Shown: one piece after another, positions 52,387 through 62,702 of the stretch
Position numbering within the stretch: the first letter of the stretch is position 1
How the letters are laid out: each line of letters begins with the position of its first letter
Assembly (NCBI RefSeq): GCF_900055185.1
Contig: NZ_FIZX01000001.1
Location: 2,046,001-2,110,000 of the forward strand
Length of the DNA stretch: 64,000 bases
Direction: 5' to 3'
DNA from: Grimontia celer
GTDB taxonomy: Bacteria; Pseudomonadota; Gammaproteobacteria; Enterobacterales; Vibrionaceae
The notes under the pieces: model-generated
What the model saw: only the letters and a program-made list of their open reading frames with translations
The model's database searches: none
Told to the model about the DNA's origin: nothing
Program-made: the position numbers and the translations under genes

Positions 52387-54279
52387 TTATTGCTCAGCAG
52401 CTTCCAGCGTGTAAGTGACTTCAGTGCTTTCTTTCAGCTGCGCGATAACAGATTCCAGATCGATGTTTGCAGTCGTACGTGCCACTCGTTCCGCCATCTG
52501 GCTTTGCAGGCTGATTTCTTCTGTCGCAGGCTCTTTCACAGCATCCAACGCCACGACTAGCACATCACCACTGAAGGTGCGGGTGAAGCCGTATTCGGCC
52601 TTGCCTTCAACTGGTGTAGCCATAGTGAACGCCAGCTCTACCGTTTCACGCTCAGGAGAAACACGCGCCAGTTCAGCAACTTCACCAAACGCATAACCAG
52701 AGGCATTCAGGCCAGCATCATTACCTTCGCTCAGTTCAGCAACCAGGGTGTTCGCCAAAGCGTCAGCCGCTTTTTCACCCTCTTGGCGCTTCAGCAAATC
52801 TGTCACCTGAGTTTCTACCTCAGCAAAAGGCAGCACTGTTTCAGGGCGAACTTCGTCAACACGCACAACAACCACATGCTCAGGTGCAATTTCGATGATA
52901 TCGGAGTTCAGGCCATCTTCGCGCACTTCTGGTTGTTGGATCGCTTGGGCAACCAATGGGTTAGCCAATGTACCTTGCAGTTCAGACAAAGAAACGAACT
53001 CTGTTCTCTCGACTTTCGCGTTGACTGATTCAGCTGCGTCTTCCAGGTTGTCAGGCATTTCGAATGCTTTCTCAGCCAGCTCGTTAGACAAAGCATAGAA
53101 CTTCTCGACCGCATGGTTCTGTTTCAGCTGAGCCATGATCTCATCACGCACTTCCGCGAAAGGCTTCGCGTCAGATGGCTTCACGTCATCCAGTTTGATG
53201 ATGTGGAAACCGAACTCAGACTGAACCACTTCAGACACGTCACCTTTGCTCGCCAGTGCAAAAGCTGCTTCTTCGAACGCTGGGTCCATCACGCCTTTAT
53301 CGAACCAATCCAGCTCACCGCCCTGCTCAGCACTGAACGTATCGTCAGAACGGGTTTTCGCCAGTTCAGCGAAGTCTGCACCACCATTCAATTCAACCAA
53401 TACCGCTTCAGCTTTTTCTTTCGCAGCGTCATCGTCGCCTTGAATCATGATGTGGCTGACTTTGCGCTGCTCAGCAGTACCGTAGTTTGCTTTGTTCGCT
53501 TCGTAGTAAGCTTGAGCCTCTTCTTCCGTTACATCAGCAACATCAGCAATGCCTTCACCGGAAAGCTCAACATACGCGATTTTGAATTGCTCAGGACGAA
53601 CGAACTGCGATGGGTTTTGTTCGTAGTAGTCTTGCTTCTGCTCTTCAGTGATCTCAGCTTTATCTGCAAAATCAGCCAGAGGCAGGGTCAAGGTGCGAAC
53701 CATACGCGTTTGACCTTCAAGCTTGTAAAGCGACTCCAGCTCACCTTCCAGTGCAAACTCACTACTGATCAGTGCATTAACGAACTGTTCGCGAATCAGA
53801 TCCTGACGGACATATTCGGCAAATTGGTCTGGCGAAAGACCATTTCGGCGAAGTGCTGCCAGATACAAATCGTTGTCAAACAAGCCTGTTGCGCCACGGA
53901 AAGCTGGCATCTCACGAATAGATTGTTTGATTTGTGCATCACTGACACGAAGACCTAGGTCTTTGGCTTCCTGATCCAGCAGCGCCTGGTTCACCATACG
54001 GTCCAGTACATTACGGCGGAATTGTGCCAGGTAATTAGGGTCACTCAACAGAGTAGAGAAGAAGTCACCGGCCTGTGCTTGCATCTGTGCACGCTCATTT
54101 TGGTAAGCTTGCTCGAATTGATTACGGCTAATTTCTTGATCACCCACTGTTGCAGCAGGTACTACCGTGCCACCTGCCAGGTAGCCGCCAACACCAGCGA
54201 AAACAAAGGAAAAGATAATAAGGCCTAAGATGATCTTAACCGCGATGCTGTTTACGCCTTCGCGTAGTCGCTCCATCAT
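52387..54279 (-). CDS. ppiD: periplasmic folding chaperone PpiD
   Basis: 630 residues (Escherichia 623). An N-terminal membrane anchor (VKIILGLIIFSFVFAGVGGYLAG, about 13-35) is followed by a SurA-like chaperone domain, then the parvulin domain about residues 260-360 (EQRKVSHIMIQGDD, ARTRSDD-like KTRSDDTFSAEQGGELDWFDKG, FGFHIIKLDDV) and a long C-terminal part. PpiD is attached to the inner membrane, works at the Sec translocon exit and helps fold outer-membrane proteins. The parvulin domain has little activity in Escherichia. It follows hupB in the conserved lon-hupB-ppiD order. Confidence 0.95.
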   Translation of the reverse strand: MMERLREGVNSIAVKIILGLIIFSFVFAGVGGYLAGGTVVPAATVGDQEISRNQFEQAYQNERAQMQAQAGDFFSTLLSDPNYLAQFRRNVLDRMVNQALLDQEAKDLGLRVSDAQIKQSIREMPAFRGATGLFDNDLYLAALRRNGLSPDQFAEYVRQDLIREQFVNALISSEFALEGELESLYKLEGQTRMVRTLTLPLADFADKAEITEEQKQDYYEQNPSQFVRPEQFKIAYVELSGEGIADVADVTEEEAQAYYEANKANYGTAEQRKVSHIMIQGDDDAAKEKAEAVLVELNGGADFAELAKTRSDDTFSAEQGGELDWFDKGVMDPAFEEAAFALASKGDVSEVVQSEFGFHIIKLDDVKPSDAKPFAEVRDEIMAQLKQNHAVEKFYALSNELAEKAFEMPDNLEDAAESVNAKVERTEFVSLSELQGTLANPLVAQAIQQPEVREDGLNSDIIEIAPEHVVVVRVDEVRPETVLPFAEVETQVTDLLKRQEGEKAADALANTLVAELSEGNDAGLNASGYAFGEVAELARVSPERETVELAFTMATPVEGKAEYGFTRTFSGDVLVVALDAVKEPATEEISLQSQMAERVARTTANIDLESVIAQLKESTEVTYTLEAAEQ

Positions 54280-54404
54280 AACGCGCCGTCACTCCTGCTT
54301 ATTGAAACGTTCGTCTTTCACATACCTTCTCTTACACAAAAAATGGCCAATACACGATTGTGTACTCAGTCAGTTTTTATCAAGAGGAGTTGTTTCGATT
54401 AAAA

Positions 54405-54431
54405 CTAAAAAAGCGCATCGAGAGATGCGCC
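54405..54431 (-). terminator. terminator after hupB
   Basis: On the minus strand GCGCATC / GATGCGC with a four-base loop, followed by TTTTTTAG; about 100 bases after the hupB stop. Confidence 0.85.
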
Positions 54432-54529
54432 TTTACACTCTGATTGAGCCTGATTATACGCTGATGTCGCACACTTTACAGCTTAAAACTAGGACTGCTG
54501 CGACAAAGAGCAAAACGAGACGTTTAAGG

Positions 54530-54802
54530 TTAGTTAACCGCGTCTTTCAGAGCTTTACCAGCTTTAAAGCCTGGGACTTTAGCAGCTGCGATTTTGATTT
54601 CTGCACCAGTTTGTGGGTTGCGGCCAGTACGTGCTGAACGCTCACGAACTGAGAAAGTACCGAAACCAACCAGCGCAACTTGGTCACCATCTTTCAGGCT
54701 GTCTGATACAGCTTCAATCAGTGCATCCAGAGCGCGACCCGCTGAAGCTTTAGACAGATCAGCATTTTCTGCAATTTTATCAATTAACTGCGACTTGTTC
54801 AC
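54530..54802 (-). CDS. hupB: DNA-binding protein HU-beta
   Basis: 90 residues from GTG 54802 (read as [13 protein letters not shown]), with GGGGAT ahead; the frame continues to 54832, but HU proteins are always 90 residues. Typical HU body: [40 protein letters not shown] and the DNA-binding arm ending [24 protein letters not shown] bends DNA and shapes the nucleoid. It lies between lon and ppiD as in Escherichia; lon transcripts are closed upstream by a strong terminator, so hupB has its own promoter. Confidence 0.97.
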   Translation of the reverse strand: MNKSQLIDKIAENADLSKASAGRALDALIEAVSDSLKDGDQVALVGFGTFSVRERSARTGRNPQTGAEIKIAAAKVPGFKAGKALKDAVN

Positions 54803-54951
54803 TTTTTCATCCCCTTTACAAACGAACCACAAATCCCATTTTTTGCGGCGGCATCCGATTAATCGGTGCCAATAGTTATCAAAACAAGACTTAAAAACGC
54901 TGTAGCTGTTATGAATTAAGGGCTTGCAGCGTTTTAATTAACTTAGCCCTC

Positions 54952-54990
54952 AAAAAAAACGCTGACAAGCCTTTTACCGACTGTCAGCGC
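54952..54990 (-). terminator. strong terminator after lon
   Basis: On the minus strand CGCTGACA / TGTCAGCG with a fourteen-base loop, then eight T. It begins eleven bases after the lon stop. Confidence 0.9.
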
Positions 54991-55000
54991 TTTACGTTGC

Positions 55001-57373
55001 TTAATTTTGCTGCACGTCACTCTTTTGTGGCGATACAAGCTCGATTCCGAGAGGATTGTCTTGTAGCGCCAGAGTAAGAACTTCGTCGATCCAGCGCACA
55101 GCATGGATGTCTAGGTCCGCTTTGACGTTATCAGGAATCTCTTCCAGATCACGTTCATTCTCTTTAGGAATGATGACTGTTTTGATACCACCGCGGTGAG
55201 CTGCCAGCAGTTTTTCTTTCAAACCACCGATTGGCAGCACTTCACCACGCAGTGTAATTTCACCGGTCATGGCTACATCAGCACGTACAGGGTTACCCGT
55301 CAGGCTCGATACAAGCGCCGTACACATCGCGATACCCGCACTTGGACCATCTTTTGGTGTTGCGCCTTCAGGCACGTGCACATGAATATCACGCTTCTCA
55401 TAGAAGTCATTATTGATACCCAGCTTCTCTGCACGAGTACGAACAACTGTCATCGCTGCCTGAATAGATTCCTGCATCACGTCGCCCAGAGAGCCCGTTT
55501 GTGTCAGTTTACCTTTACCTGGCATTGATTCGGTTTCAATGGTCAGCAGATCGCCACCCACTTCTGTCCATGCAAGACCTGTCACCTGACCAATACGGTT
55601 GCTTTCGTCCGCTTTGCCGTAGTCAAAGCGCTGAACACCCAGATAATCTTTCAGGTTGTCCTGATTGATAACGATGGTTTTGGTGTCTTTATTCAGCAGA
55701 ATTTCTTTCACTGCTTTGCGGCAAAGCTTAGAAATTTCGCGCTCAAGGCTACGCACGCCCGCTTCACGGGTGTAGTAGCGAATGATGCCGATGATGGCTG
55801 AATCTTGGATTTCAACTTCTTTTGGCTTGAGACCGTTACGCTTAACCTGCTTATCGACCAAGTGCTGTTTAGCAATGTTGAGTTTTTCGTCTTCGGTGTA
55901 ACCCGATAGGCGAATCACTTCCATACGGTCAAGCAAAGGACCTGGGATGTTCATAGAGTTCGACGTCGCCACAAACATCACGTCAGACAGGTCGTAATCC
56001 ACTTCCAGATAGTGGTCGTTGAACGCGTTGTTTTGCTCTGGGTCCAGTACTTCCAGCAGCGCTGAAGATGGATCGCCGCGCATGTCAGAAGACATCTTGT
56101 CGATTTCATCAAGCAGGAACAGTGGGTTTTTCACGCCAACTTTAGCCATTTTCTGGATAAGTTTACCTGGCAGAGAACCGATGTAAGTACGACGGTGACC
56201 ACGGATTTCCGCTTCATCACGCACGCCACCCAGCGCCATACGGGTATATTTTCGGCCGGTCGCTTTTGCAATCGACTGTCCCAGAGAGGTTTTACCCACG
56301 CCTGGAGGCCCCACAAGACACAGGATTGGTCCTTTAAGCTTGTTCACACGGTTTTGTACCGCCAAGTACTCAAGGATGCGTTCTTTCACACGCTCAAGGC
56401 CGTAATGGTCTGAGTTAAGAATCTCTTCGGCTTTTGCCAAGTCTTTTTTCACTTTCGAGCGCTTCGACCATGGTACACTGACCATCCAGTCGATATAGCT
56501 GCGAACCACGGTTGCCTCTGCTGACATCGGAGACATCATTTTCAGCTTCTGCAGTTCTTGCTCGGTTTTTTCCTTGGCTTCCTGAGGCATTTTAGATTCT
56601 TCGATCTTCAGCTTCAGGCTTTCGAATTCATCAGGCGCATCATCCAGCTCACCCAGCTCTTTCTGAATGGCTTTCATTTGCTCATTGAGGTAGTACTCGC
56701 GCTGGCTCTTTTCCATCTGCTTCTTAACGCGGCTGCGAATACGCTTCTCAACCTGCAGCAAATCGATCTCTGATTCCATCATTGTCATCAGGAATTCAAG
56801 GCGCTCAGCGATATCAATGATTTCCAGCACTTGCTGTTTGTCATTGAGTTTTAAAGGCATGTGCGCGGCAATGGTATCTGCAAGGCGAGCAGCTTCGTCA
56901 ATACCATTTAATGAAGTCAGCACTTCAGGCGGGATCTTCTTATTCAGTTTGATAAAGCCTTCAAACTGACTGATCGCAGTGCGTACCAAAACTTCCTGCT
57001 CACGCTCGTCCATCTCTGGCGTTAGCATGTACTCGGCATCAGCGGTGAAGAAGTCGTCTTCACGGAATTTTCTGATTTCCGCACGCTGCAAACCTTCCAC
57101 CAGCACTTTCACCGTACCGTCAGGCAGCTTGAGCAGTTGAAGAATAGAGGCAACAGTACCGACTTTATAAAGGTCTGAAATTGAGGGGTCGTCAGTAGCG
57201 GCGTCTTTCTGCGCTACCAAAAGAATCTGCTTATCATTGTCCATCGCTGCTTCTAGGCAACGGATGGATTTATCCCGTCCCACGAAAAGCGGGATGACCA
57301 TGTGAGGATAAACAACCACGTCACGCAATGGCAGGACCGGAATATCAATGCGCTCGGAACGCTCCAAGTTCAT
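55001..57373 (-). CDS. lon: ATP-dependent protease Lon
   Basis: 790 residues (Escherichia 784). An N-terminal substrate domain ([23 protein letters not shown]) is followed by a coiled coil, then the AAA+ part with Walker [17 protein letters not shown] (about 352-367), Walker [16 protein letters not shown], and the protease domain with the catalytic Ser in [16 protein letters not shown] and a Lys in [10 protein letters not shown]. It degrades misfolded and regulatory proteins. A sigma-32-like promoter lies upstream. clpX is upstream on the same strand behind a terminator. Confidence 0.97.
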   Translation of the reverse strand: MNLERSERIDIPVLPLRDVVVYPHMVIPLFVGRDKSIRCLEAAMDNDKQILLVAQKDAATDDPSISDLYKVGTVASILQLLKLPDGTVKVLVEGLQRAEIRKFREDDFFTADAEYMLTPEMDEREQEVLVRTAISQFEGFIKLNKKIPPEVLTSLNGIDEAARLADTIAAHMPLKLNDKQQVLEIIDIAERLEFLMTMMESEIDLLQVEKRIRSRVKKQMEKSQREYYLNEQMKAIQKELGELDDAPDEFESLKLKIEESKMPQEAKEKTEQELQKLKMMSPMSAEATVVRSYIDWMVSVPWSKRSKVKKDLAKAEEILNSDHYGLERVKERILEYLAVQNRVNKLKGPILCLVGPPGVGKTSLGQSIAKATGRKYTRMALGGVRDEAEIRGHRRTYIGSLPGKLIQKMAKVGVKNPLFLLDEIDKMSSDMRGDPSSALLEVLDPEQNNAFNDHYLEVDYDLSDVMFVATSNSMNIPGPLLDRMEVIRLSGYTEDEKLNIAKQHLVDKQVKRNGLKPKEVEIQDSAIIGIIRYYTREAGVRSLEREISKLCRKAVKEILLNKDTKTIVINQDNLKDYLGVQRFDYGKADESNRIGQVTGLAWTEVGGDLLTIETESMPGKGKLTQTGSLGDVMQESIQAAMTVVRTRAEKLGINNDFYEKRDIHVHVPEGATPKDGPSAGIAMCTALVSSLTGNPVRADVAMTGEITLRGEVLPIGGLKEKLLAAHRGGIKTVIIPKENERDLEEIPDNVKADLDIHAVRWIDEVLTLALQDNPLGIELVSPQKSDVQQN

Positions 57374-57406
57374 ATTTTTCTCTCTTCCGTTTTCGTTATT
57401 ACTGAG

Positions 57407-57436
57407 TATATGGGGATAGATTGTCAGGATTCAACG
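57407..57436 (-). promoter_or_regulatory. sigma-32-like promoter of lon
   Basis: On the minus strand GTTGAAT, about 13 bases, then CCCCATATA, a near-perfect heat-shock -10. The Escherichia lon promoter is similar. The start would be about 35 bases before the ATG. Confidence 0.65.
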
Positions 57437-57454
57437 GCATATACGGCAGAAAGT

Positions 57455-57483
57455 AAAAAAGGGAGCTCATGCTCCCTTTTTTT
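57455..57483 (-). terminator. terminator after clpX
   Basis: GGGAGC / GCTCCC stem with four-base loop, A and T runs on both sides; about 50 bases after the clpX stop and just upstream of the lon promoter. Confidence 0.9.
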
Positions 57484-57532
57484 CGATAATTTGTTGGTTA
57501 AATAAGCAACTTAACCCTACGCGATGTGCGTT

Positions 57533-58813
57533 TTACTCTGCGCCTGCTGCCTGATTTTCTGAATTTTCATAAATCAGCAGTGGGTCAGACTCACCTTTAA
57601 TCACCGACTCATCAATCACGACTTTAGTAACGTCTTTGCTTGATGGCAGATCATACATGGTGTCCAAAAGCACAGCTTCGACAATGGAACGTAGGCCACG
57701 AGCACCTGTTTTCCTGTCCATCGCTTTTTTCGCAATGGCTGTCAGTGCATCGTCACGGAACTCCAGCTCAACGCCGTCCAGCTCCAGAAGCGCACCATAC
57801 TGCTTGGTCAACGCATTCTTAGGTTCACGGAGAATCTGCACCAATGCATCTTCATCAAGCTCACCCAAAATCGCCGTGACTGGCAGACGACCGATGAATT
57901 CAGGGATCAAACCGTATTTCACCAAATCTTCTGGCTCTACTTTGCTGAACAGGTCGCTCAATGTTGCTTCCTGATCTTTAGAACGCACTTCTGCGCCAAA
58001 GCCGATACCACTGCCTTTCGCAACGCGCTGATCTACCACTTTGTCGAGGCCTGCAAACGCACCACCACAGATGAACAGGATCTTGGAGGTATCAACCTGC
58101 AGGAATTCCTGTTGAGGGTGCTTGCGGCCACCTTGTGGTGGAACAGAAGCAATCGTACCTTCAACCAGTTTCAACAGCGCCTGCTGAACACCTTCGCCCG
58201 ATACGTCACGGGTGATAGATGGGTTGTCAGATTTGCGTGAGATCTTGTCGATTTCATCGATGTAAACGATACCGCGTTCTGCTTTCGCTACGTCGTAGTC
58301 ACACTTCTGAAGCAGTTTCTGGATGATGTTTTCAACGTCTTCACCCACATAACCTGCTTCGGTCAATGTGGTGGCATCAGCCATAGTGAACGGCACATCC
58401 AGAAAACGCGCCAGCGTTTCTGCCAACAGTGTCTTACCGCTACCGGTAGGACCAATCAGAAGGATGTTACTTTTACCCAGTTCAACGCCATCAGCCGTTG
58501 TGTCGCCGTTACGAAGGCGTTTGTAGTGGTTATATACCGCTACAGACAATACTTTCTTCGCCCGGTCTTGACCGATAACGTAATCGTCCAGGTGTGCACG
58601 GATTTCTTGCGGAGTCGGAAGCTCGTTGCTGTCGCGCTTCGGCATGACCTCTTTTATTTCTTCACGAATGATGTCGTTACACAGGTCAACACACTCATCG
58701 CAGATATAAACAGAAGGTCCAGCAATTAACTTGCGTACTTCATGCTGGCTTTTGCCGCAGAAAGAGCAGTAAAGCAGTTTGCCGCTGCCACCGTCTTTTC
58801 GCTTGTCTGTCAT
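57533..58813 (-). CDS. clpX: ClpX ATPase subunit of ClpXP
   Basis: 426 residues (Escherichia 424). The N-terminal zinc domain has [20 protein letters not shown] and CDECVDLC; Walker A is [18 protein letters not shown], Walker [14 protein letters not shown]; the pore loop is in [11 protein letters not shown]-type loop [14 protein letters not shown] binds ClpP; sensor II has [10 protein letters not shown]. It unfolds tagged proteins such as ssrA products and feeds ClpP. It follows clpP with a 138-base gap that contains a long hairpin. Confidence 0.97.
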   Translation of the reverse strand: MTDKRKDGGSGKLLYCSFCGKSQHEVRKLIAGPSVYICDECVDLCNDIIREEIKEVMPKRDSNELPTPQEIRAHLDDYVIGQDRAKKVLSVAVYNHYKRLRNGDTTADGVELGKSNILLIGPTGSGKTLLAETLARFLDVPFTMADATTLTEAGYVGEDVENIIQKLLQKCDYDVAKAERGIVYIDEIDKISRKSDNPSITRDVSGEGVQQALLKLVEGTIASVPPQGGRKHPQQEFLQVDTSKILFICGGAFAGLDKVVDQRVAKGSGIGFGAEVRSKDQEATLSDLFSKVEPEDLVKYGLIPEFIGRLPVTAILGELDEDALVQILREPKNALTKQYGALLELDGVELEFRDDALTAIAKKAMDRKTGARGLRSIVEAVLLDTMYDLPSSKDVTKVVIDESVIKGESDPLLIYENSENQAAGAE

Positions 58814-58900
58814 TCGCTAACCTCTTTAGGCCTTAGCCCATGTTTACCATGATCTGAGTCTATAACATCTCGGGGGATTTTTCCGAACACCGAGAGACTC

Positions 58901-58946
58901 AATTCTGGGACAGAAAGTGTCAGGCAGACCTAACTGTCTCAGAATT
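58901..58946 (-). other. long hairpin in the clpP-clpX intergenic region
   Basis: AATTCTGGGACAG and CTGTCTCAGAATT form a thirteen-base stem with one mismatch, beginning about six bases after the clpP stop. There is no T run, so it is more likely a transcript-stabilising or processing element than a terminator, and clpP-clpX read-through is expected. Confidence 0.5.
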
Positions 58947-58951
58947 AAAAA

Positions 58952-59575
58952 TTAATCGCGCTTGTTCAGCACCGCGTCAACCAGACCATAGTCAGCCGCA
59001 TCCTGTGCAGCCATAAAGTTGTCACGATCAGTGTCGCGTTCAATCACTTCCAGCGGTTGACCTGTGTGCTCAGCCAACAAGGTGTTTAGCTTTTGCTTGA
59101 TGGTCAAAATTTCTTGTGCATGGATTTGAATGTCAGACGCCTGACCTTGGAAACCGCCAAGTGGCTGGTGAATCATCACACGGGAGTTCGGCAGACAGTA
59201 ACGCTTACCTTTCGCGCCACCCGCCAACAGGAAAGCACCCATTGAGCATGCCTGACCCATACATACCGTGCTCACGTCTGGTTTAATGTACTGCATAGTG
59301 TCGTAAATAGACATACCTGCAGTCACCGAACCGCCCGGTGAGTTGATATAAAGGAAGATATCTTTATCAGGATTTTCTGATTCCAGGAACAGCAGCTGCG
59401 CAACAACAAGGTTCGCCATGTGATCTTCAACCTGACCCGTCAGGAAGATCACACGCTCTTTCAAAAGGCGGGAATAGATGTCATACGAACGTTCACCGCG
59501 GGAAGTTTGTTCAACCACCATCGGCACCAATGCATCCATGATAGAAGGCATTCCGTTTTTTTCTTGAAAGCTCAT
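58952..59575 (-). CDS. clpP: ClpP protease subunit
   Basis: 207 residues (Escherichia 207). Catalytic Ser in [17 protein letters not shown] (about residue 111), His in [10 protein letters not shown] (about 136) and Asp in [15 protein letters not shown] region; [19 protein letters not shown] is the usual strand and turn. It forms the tetradecameric protease core and works with ClpX and ClpA. The tig gene is 107 bases upstream. Confidence 0.97.
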   Translation of the reverse strand: MSFQEKNGMPSIMDALVPMVVEQTSRGERSYDIYSRLLKERVIFLTGQVEDHMANLVVAQLLFLESENPDKDIFLYINSPGGSVTAGMSIYDTMQYIKPDVSTVCMGQACSMGAFLLAGGAKGKRYCLPNSRVMIHQPLGGFQGQASDIQIHAQEILTIKQKLNTLLAEHTGQPLEVIERDTDRDNFMAAQDAADYGLVDAVLNKRD

Positions 59576-59593
59576 AGTGTTATATCCCTAAAA

Positions 59594-59622
59594 TAAATGG
59601 CCCGGATGAAATTACTTCATAC
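59594..59622 (-). promoter_or_regulatory. weak sigma-32-like promoter of clpP
   Basis: On the minus strand TATGAAG, 13 bases, GGGCCATTTA. The -10 part resembles that of htpG in this window (GGCCATATT). clpP is a heat-shock gene in Escherichia. The match is partial. Confidence 0.3.
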
Positions 59623-59682
59623 GGACCATTGTTATCAGAAGAGTGAATTCTAAGTCAATTGTCCACTCAACAATTCTAGCAC

Positions 59683-60984
59683 TTATGCTTGAGCTGGGTT
59701 CATCAGCTCAGAGAAAGCTTGCTCTTTTTCAGAAACTTGTGCTTTACCCAGCAGTGCGTCGATTGCTTGTTCTTCCAGAGCAACGTTGCGCATGTTTTCC
59801 ATCAGGCGCTGGTCTTTCTCGTAGTAAGCCACAACTTCTGATGGATCTTCGTATGCAGAAGCCATTTCTTCGATCAGCGCTTTTACGCGGTCTTCATCAG
59901 CTTTCAGCTCTTCAGACTTGATCACTTCGCCCAAAAGCAGGCCAACCACTACGCGGCGTTTTGCTTGTTCTTCAAACAGCTCGCTTGGCAATTCTGGTGC
60001 GTTTTCCATGTTGCCACCGAAACGCTGAACCGCTTGCTGACGCAGAACGTTAACTTCTTGGTCGATCAGTGCAGCAGGCACATCGATGTCGTTGTTCGCA
60101 ACCAGACCATCGATCACTTGCTCTTTCACTTTGTTCTTAACTGCTTGCTTCAGTTCGCGTTCCATGTTTTTACGAACTTCTGCTTTCAGGCCGTCAACAC
60201 TGCCGTCTTCAACGCCGAAACGTGCAACGAACTCTTCAGTCAGTTCTGGCAGTTCTTGCGCTTCAACTTTGCTCAGTTTGATGTCGAACTTCGCTGCTTT
60301 ACCTTTCAGGTTTTCAGCGTGGTAGTCTTCTGGGAAAGTCACGTCGATAGTGAACTCTTCGCCCGCTTTCTTACCAACGATGCCGTCTTCGAAACCTGGG
60401 ATCATGCGGCCTTGGCCCATAACCAGTGCGAAGCCTTCTGCTTTACCGCCTTCGAACTCTTCGCCGTCGATAGAGCCAGAGAAGTCCATAGTTACACGGC
60501 TGCTTGCTTCAGCTGCTGCGTCAACTTCTGACCAAGAAGCCTGTTGCTTACGCAGAGTCTCGATCATTTCAGCAACGTCTTCTTCTTTAACGTCAGCCAG
60601 TGGCTTAACCACTTCTACTTTGTCCAGATCTTTCAGTGCGATTTCTGGGTAAACTTCGAAAGAAGCTTTGAATACCAGATCTTTGCCTTCTTCAGTGTCA
60701 ACTGGAGTGAAAGTTGGCGCGCCTGCTGGGTTGATTTTCTCTTTGATGATCGCTTCGATGAAATGACGCTGCATCACTTCACCCATCACGTCGTTACGTA
60801 CAGCTTTACCGTACATACGTGAAACCATCTTCAAAGGCACTTTACCTTTACGGAAACCATCGAAACGACGATTTTTAGCAATGTTGCGAAGCTCTGCAGT
60901 TACTGCGTCTTCGATGTTTGCTGCTGGAACGGTGATAGTCAGGTGGCGCTCTAGGCCTTCTGTGGTTTCAACGGTAACTTGCAT
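59683..60984 (-). CDS. tig: trigger factor
   Basis: 433 residues (Escherichia 432). The ribosome-binding tail has [19 protein letters not shown] (G-F-R-x-G-x-x-P signature, about residues 43-61). The FKBP-type PPIase domain spans about 150-245 ([42 protein letters not shown]). The C-terminal arms end in SELMNPAQA. It binds L23 at the ribosome exit and shields nascent chains. It starts the conserved tig-clpP-clpX-lon run. Confidence 0.97.
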   Translation of the reverse strand: MQVTVETTEGLERHLTITVPAANIEDAVTAELRNIAKNRRFDGFRKGKVPLKMVSRMYGKAVRNDVMGEVMQRHFIEAIIKEKINPAGAPTFTPVDTEEGKDLVFKASFEVYPEIALKDLDKVEVVKPLADVKEEDVAEMIETLRKQQASWSEVDAAAEASSRVTMDFSGSIDGEEFEGGKAEGFALVMGQGRMIPGFEDGIVGKKAGEEFTIDVTFPEDYHAENLKGKAAKFDIKLSKVEAQELPELTEEFVARFGVEDGSVDGLKAEVRKNMERELKQAVKNKVKEQVIDGLVANNDIDVPAALIDQEVNVLRQQAVQRFGGNMENAPELPSELFEEQAKRRVVVGLLLGEVIKSEELKADEDRVKALIEEMASAYEDPSEVVAYYEKDQRLMENMRNVALEEQAIDALLGKAQVSEKEQAFSELMNPAQA

Positions 60985-61272
60985 TGTATTAATAACCTCA
61001 AAACTTACTCAGGGTCGCTGAGTGATGTTGCCCGGCTCCTGCCGGTAGCATCCTTTCGTGCTACAGCGAATCGTTCGCCATAGCGCCTGTGAATCTGGAT
61101 ACACAGCGCGTTTGCGCGGGTATCGATTAGCCTCAAAATACGAGGCATGATTTTTAAGACGCGCCATTATAGCGGCACCGCCCTGTCGAGTCGAGACGGG
61201 CTAGGTCCATCGTCATGTTTCTGTGAGATTGGGGCGAGAAAATGGATTTCAAGGGGTGGAAGGAAAAAGAAA
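60985..61272. other. upstream region of tig
   Basis: 288 bases, with palindromic GC-rich stretches near 61034-61075 (CCGGCTCCTGCCGG and a TAGCA...TGCTA arm pair). CTAGGTCC at 61201 is a single degenerate copy of the repeat unit. No reading frame is supported. The tig promoter should lie here. Confidence 0.4.
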
Positions 61273-61559
61273 GGTCCTAGGGTCCTAGGGTCCTAGAAGA
61301 CGATACTTGTGAGGTTTTGATGTAAAGAGAGCATATTCAAGTATTCACGCACTTGATAGAACAGTAGAGCAAAGGATCCAGATCCTAGGTCCTAGGTCCT
61401 AGGTCCTAGAGAAATATAGAAGTGGTATTTCAGCTTTAAGATAAAAAAATGATTACCAAAGCCGCTTAAATCAGACGCCCCACCGCTCTTGGCTCTGGCT
61501 TTTCCTAGGACCTAGGACCTGCTCTTCCCTAGGATCTTCTTTTCCTAGGATCTTCTTTT
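61273..61559. repeat. GGTCCTAG repeat locus 3 (degenerate)
   Basis: Three exact GGTCCTAG units (61273-61296), then unrelated sequence. A seven-base version, four GTCCTAG-like units (61383-61409), follows, then more unrelated sequence and inverted copies (TTTTCCTAGGACCTAGGACC and two TTCCTAGGATCTTCTT units) to 61559. GCTCTTGGCTCTGG before the inverted part recalls the GCTCTTTGCTCTTCC of loci 1 and 2. It lies downstream of tRNA-Arg and upstream of tig, both on the minus strand, so it is not between convergent genes. Confidence 0.85.
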
Positions 61560-61638
61560 CAATCAACGTCGGGAATCTATAGTGAGATGCGTTCGGGAAA
61601 AAATTGCGATGAGAAAATGTACGAAGGAGAGTAGAAAG

Positions 61639-61715
<77 letters not shown>

Positions 61716-61721
61716 ACTTCA

Positions 61722-61738
61722 TTCACACAGTGTGTGAA
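61722..61738. other. 17-base palindrome in the tRNA-Arg leader
   Basis: TTCACACA-G-TGTGTGAA lies between the predicted transcript start and the mature tRNA 5' end. It could be a processing hairpin in the precursor or an operator. Confidence 0.5.
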
Positions 61739-61749
61739 CGCAGGGCAGG

Positions 61750-61777
61750 ATTATAAAGGCACGAGTTTCTTCGTCAA
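61750..61777 (-). promoter_or_regulatory. promoter of tRNA-Arg
   Basis: On the minus strand TTGACG, 16-base spacer, perfect TATAAT, followed by a C-rich discriminator CCTGCCCTGCG, the type associated with stringent control of stable RNA genes. Confidence 0.8.
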
Positions 61778-62023
61778 CGCTTTTCCTTATGCTTTGCTGT
61801 TAAATGCCTAAGAAACAAACATAGTTGTTACGCTAACGCGAAAAATCCCTCTCTTTTTCTCCTCTGTTTCTATCGGCAAATAACATCTGTTCTGACGATA
61901 AAATGATTTCATCGTGCTCCCTATTGTTCTTTTCCCCGCTAAAGCGGATATTTCTGCGCCACAAATACCCTCGGGTCTGCAGACCCGAGTGGTTAAACTT
62001 TTTCTAGCCCGGAAGTAAAGAGA
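61778..62023. promoter_or_regulatory. leader of the MgtC-type gene with two hairpins
   Basis: CCGC-taaa-GCGG (61936-61947) is followed by a perfect twenty-base palindrome of arms CTCGGGTCTG / CAGACCCGAG (61970-61989), 34 bases before the start codon. Neither is followed by a run of T. They could form an mRNA leader structure or an operator. A hairpin ACGAT / ATCGT also lies at about 61896. Confidence 0.45.
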
Positions 62024-62521
62024 ATGAATGAGTTTTGGGATATCACCCCGTTTAGCTGGGAAGGCGTACTCACCTGTGCCGCCTGCGGATGGATTTTAGG
62101 CCTTGAGCGCCAACTGCGAGGAAAGCCTGTAGGTATTCGCACAGCGATCCTCATTATTCTCGGTACCTACCTTTTTATGCGCCTCGCAACCTCTCTCTCT
62201 GACAATTCGCTGGATCATGCCCGGGTATTGGGGCAAATCGTAACAGGTGTCGGTTTTCTGGGTGCAGGCGTCATGATGGCACGAGATGGTCAAATCCAAG
62301 GCGTAACCTCTGCAGCCGTCGTTTGGTTGATGGCCGGCCTTGGTATGGTGATCGCTTTTGACTACGGACGCCAAGCATTGCTTCTTTGTGCGTTTGTACT
62401 TTTTGTTCTTGTTGGTCTGGATAAAGTTGAAACTACGTTTTCATCCCTAACAAAAGGCGTGCATAAACGCTGGGAGGAGAAGCGGAAAAAGACCGGAAAA
62501 CATGCAGATATCATCGACTAA
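62024..62521 (+). CDS. MgtC/SapB family membrane protein
   Basis: 165 residues with four to five membrane helices. The MgtC/SapB motif is complete: CGWILGLERQLRGKPVGIRTAILIILGTYLFM and TGVGFLGAGVMMARDGQIQGVTSAAVVWLMAGLGM. The basic, soluble C-terminus is short, so the extra ACT-like domain of true Salmonella MgtC is absent; this is the short YhiD/SapB form. MgtC proteins modulate ATP synthase and Mg2+ homeostasis in pathogens, but short members are poorly studied. A strong terminator follows. Confidence 0.87.
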   Translation: MNEFWDITPFSWEGVLTCAACGWILGLERQLRGKPVGIRTAILIILGTYLFMRLATSLSDNSLDHARVLGQIVTGVGFLGAGVMMARDGQIQGVTSAAVVWLMAGLGMVIAFDYGRQALLLCAFVLFVLVGLDKVETTFSSLTKGVHKRWEEKRKKTGKHADIID

Positions 62522-62643
62522 TATTCGGTAGTTCTGCATAACCATTTCCATCAAAAGATTTCATCTTCACCACAAAATTATCTCTCTTTACGTTTGAGGG
62601 TGGCGAAATAATAATCGCGCCTGAACGCACCTTTCTCTGCGTT

Positions 62644-62673
62644 AAAACCTGCACTTCCTGTGCAGGTTTTTTA
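62644..62673 (+). terminator. terminator after the MgtC-type gene
   Basis: AAAACCTGCAC / GTGCAGGTTTT with a five-base loop and six T; about 125 bases after the stop codon. Confidence 0.9.
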
Positions 62674-62702
62674 ATTTCAATTCAGACAATTAAGGAAAAA
62701 CA

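Noticed and set aside
53113-53958. 281-codon + strand frame opposite ppiD
   Set aside because: Composition is Phe/Arg/Cys-rich as expected of a complement of a Glu/Ala-rich gene, with no ribosome site.
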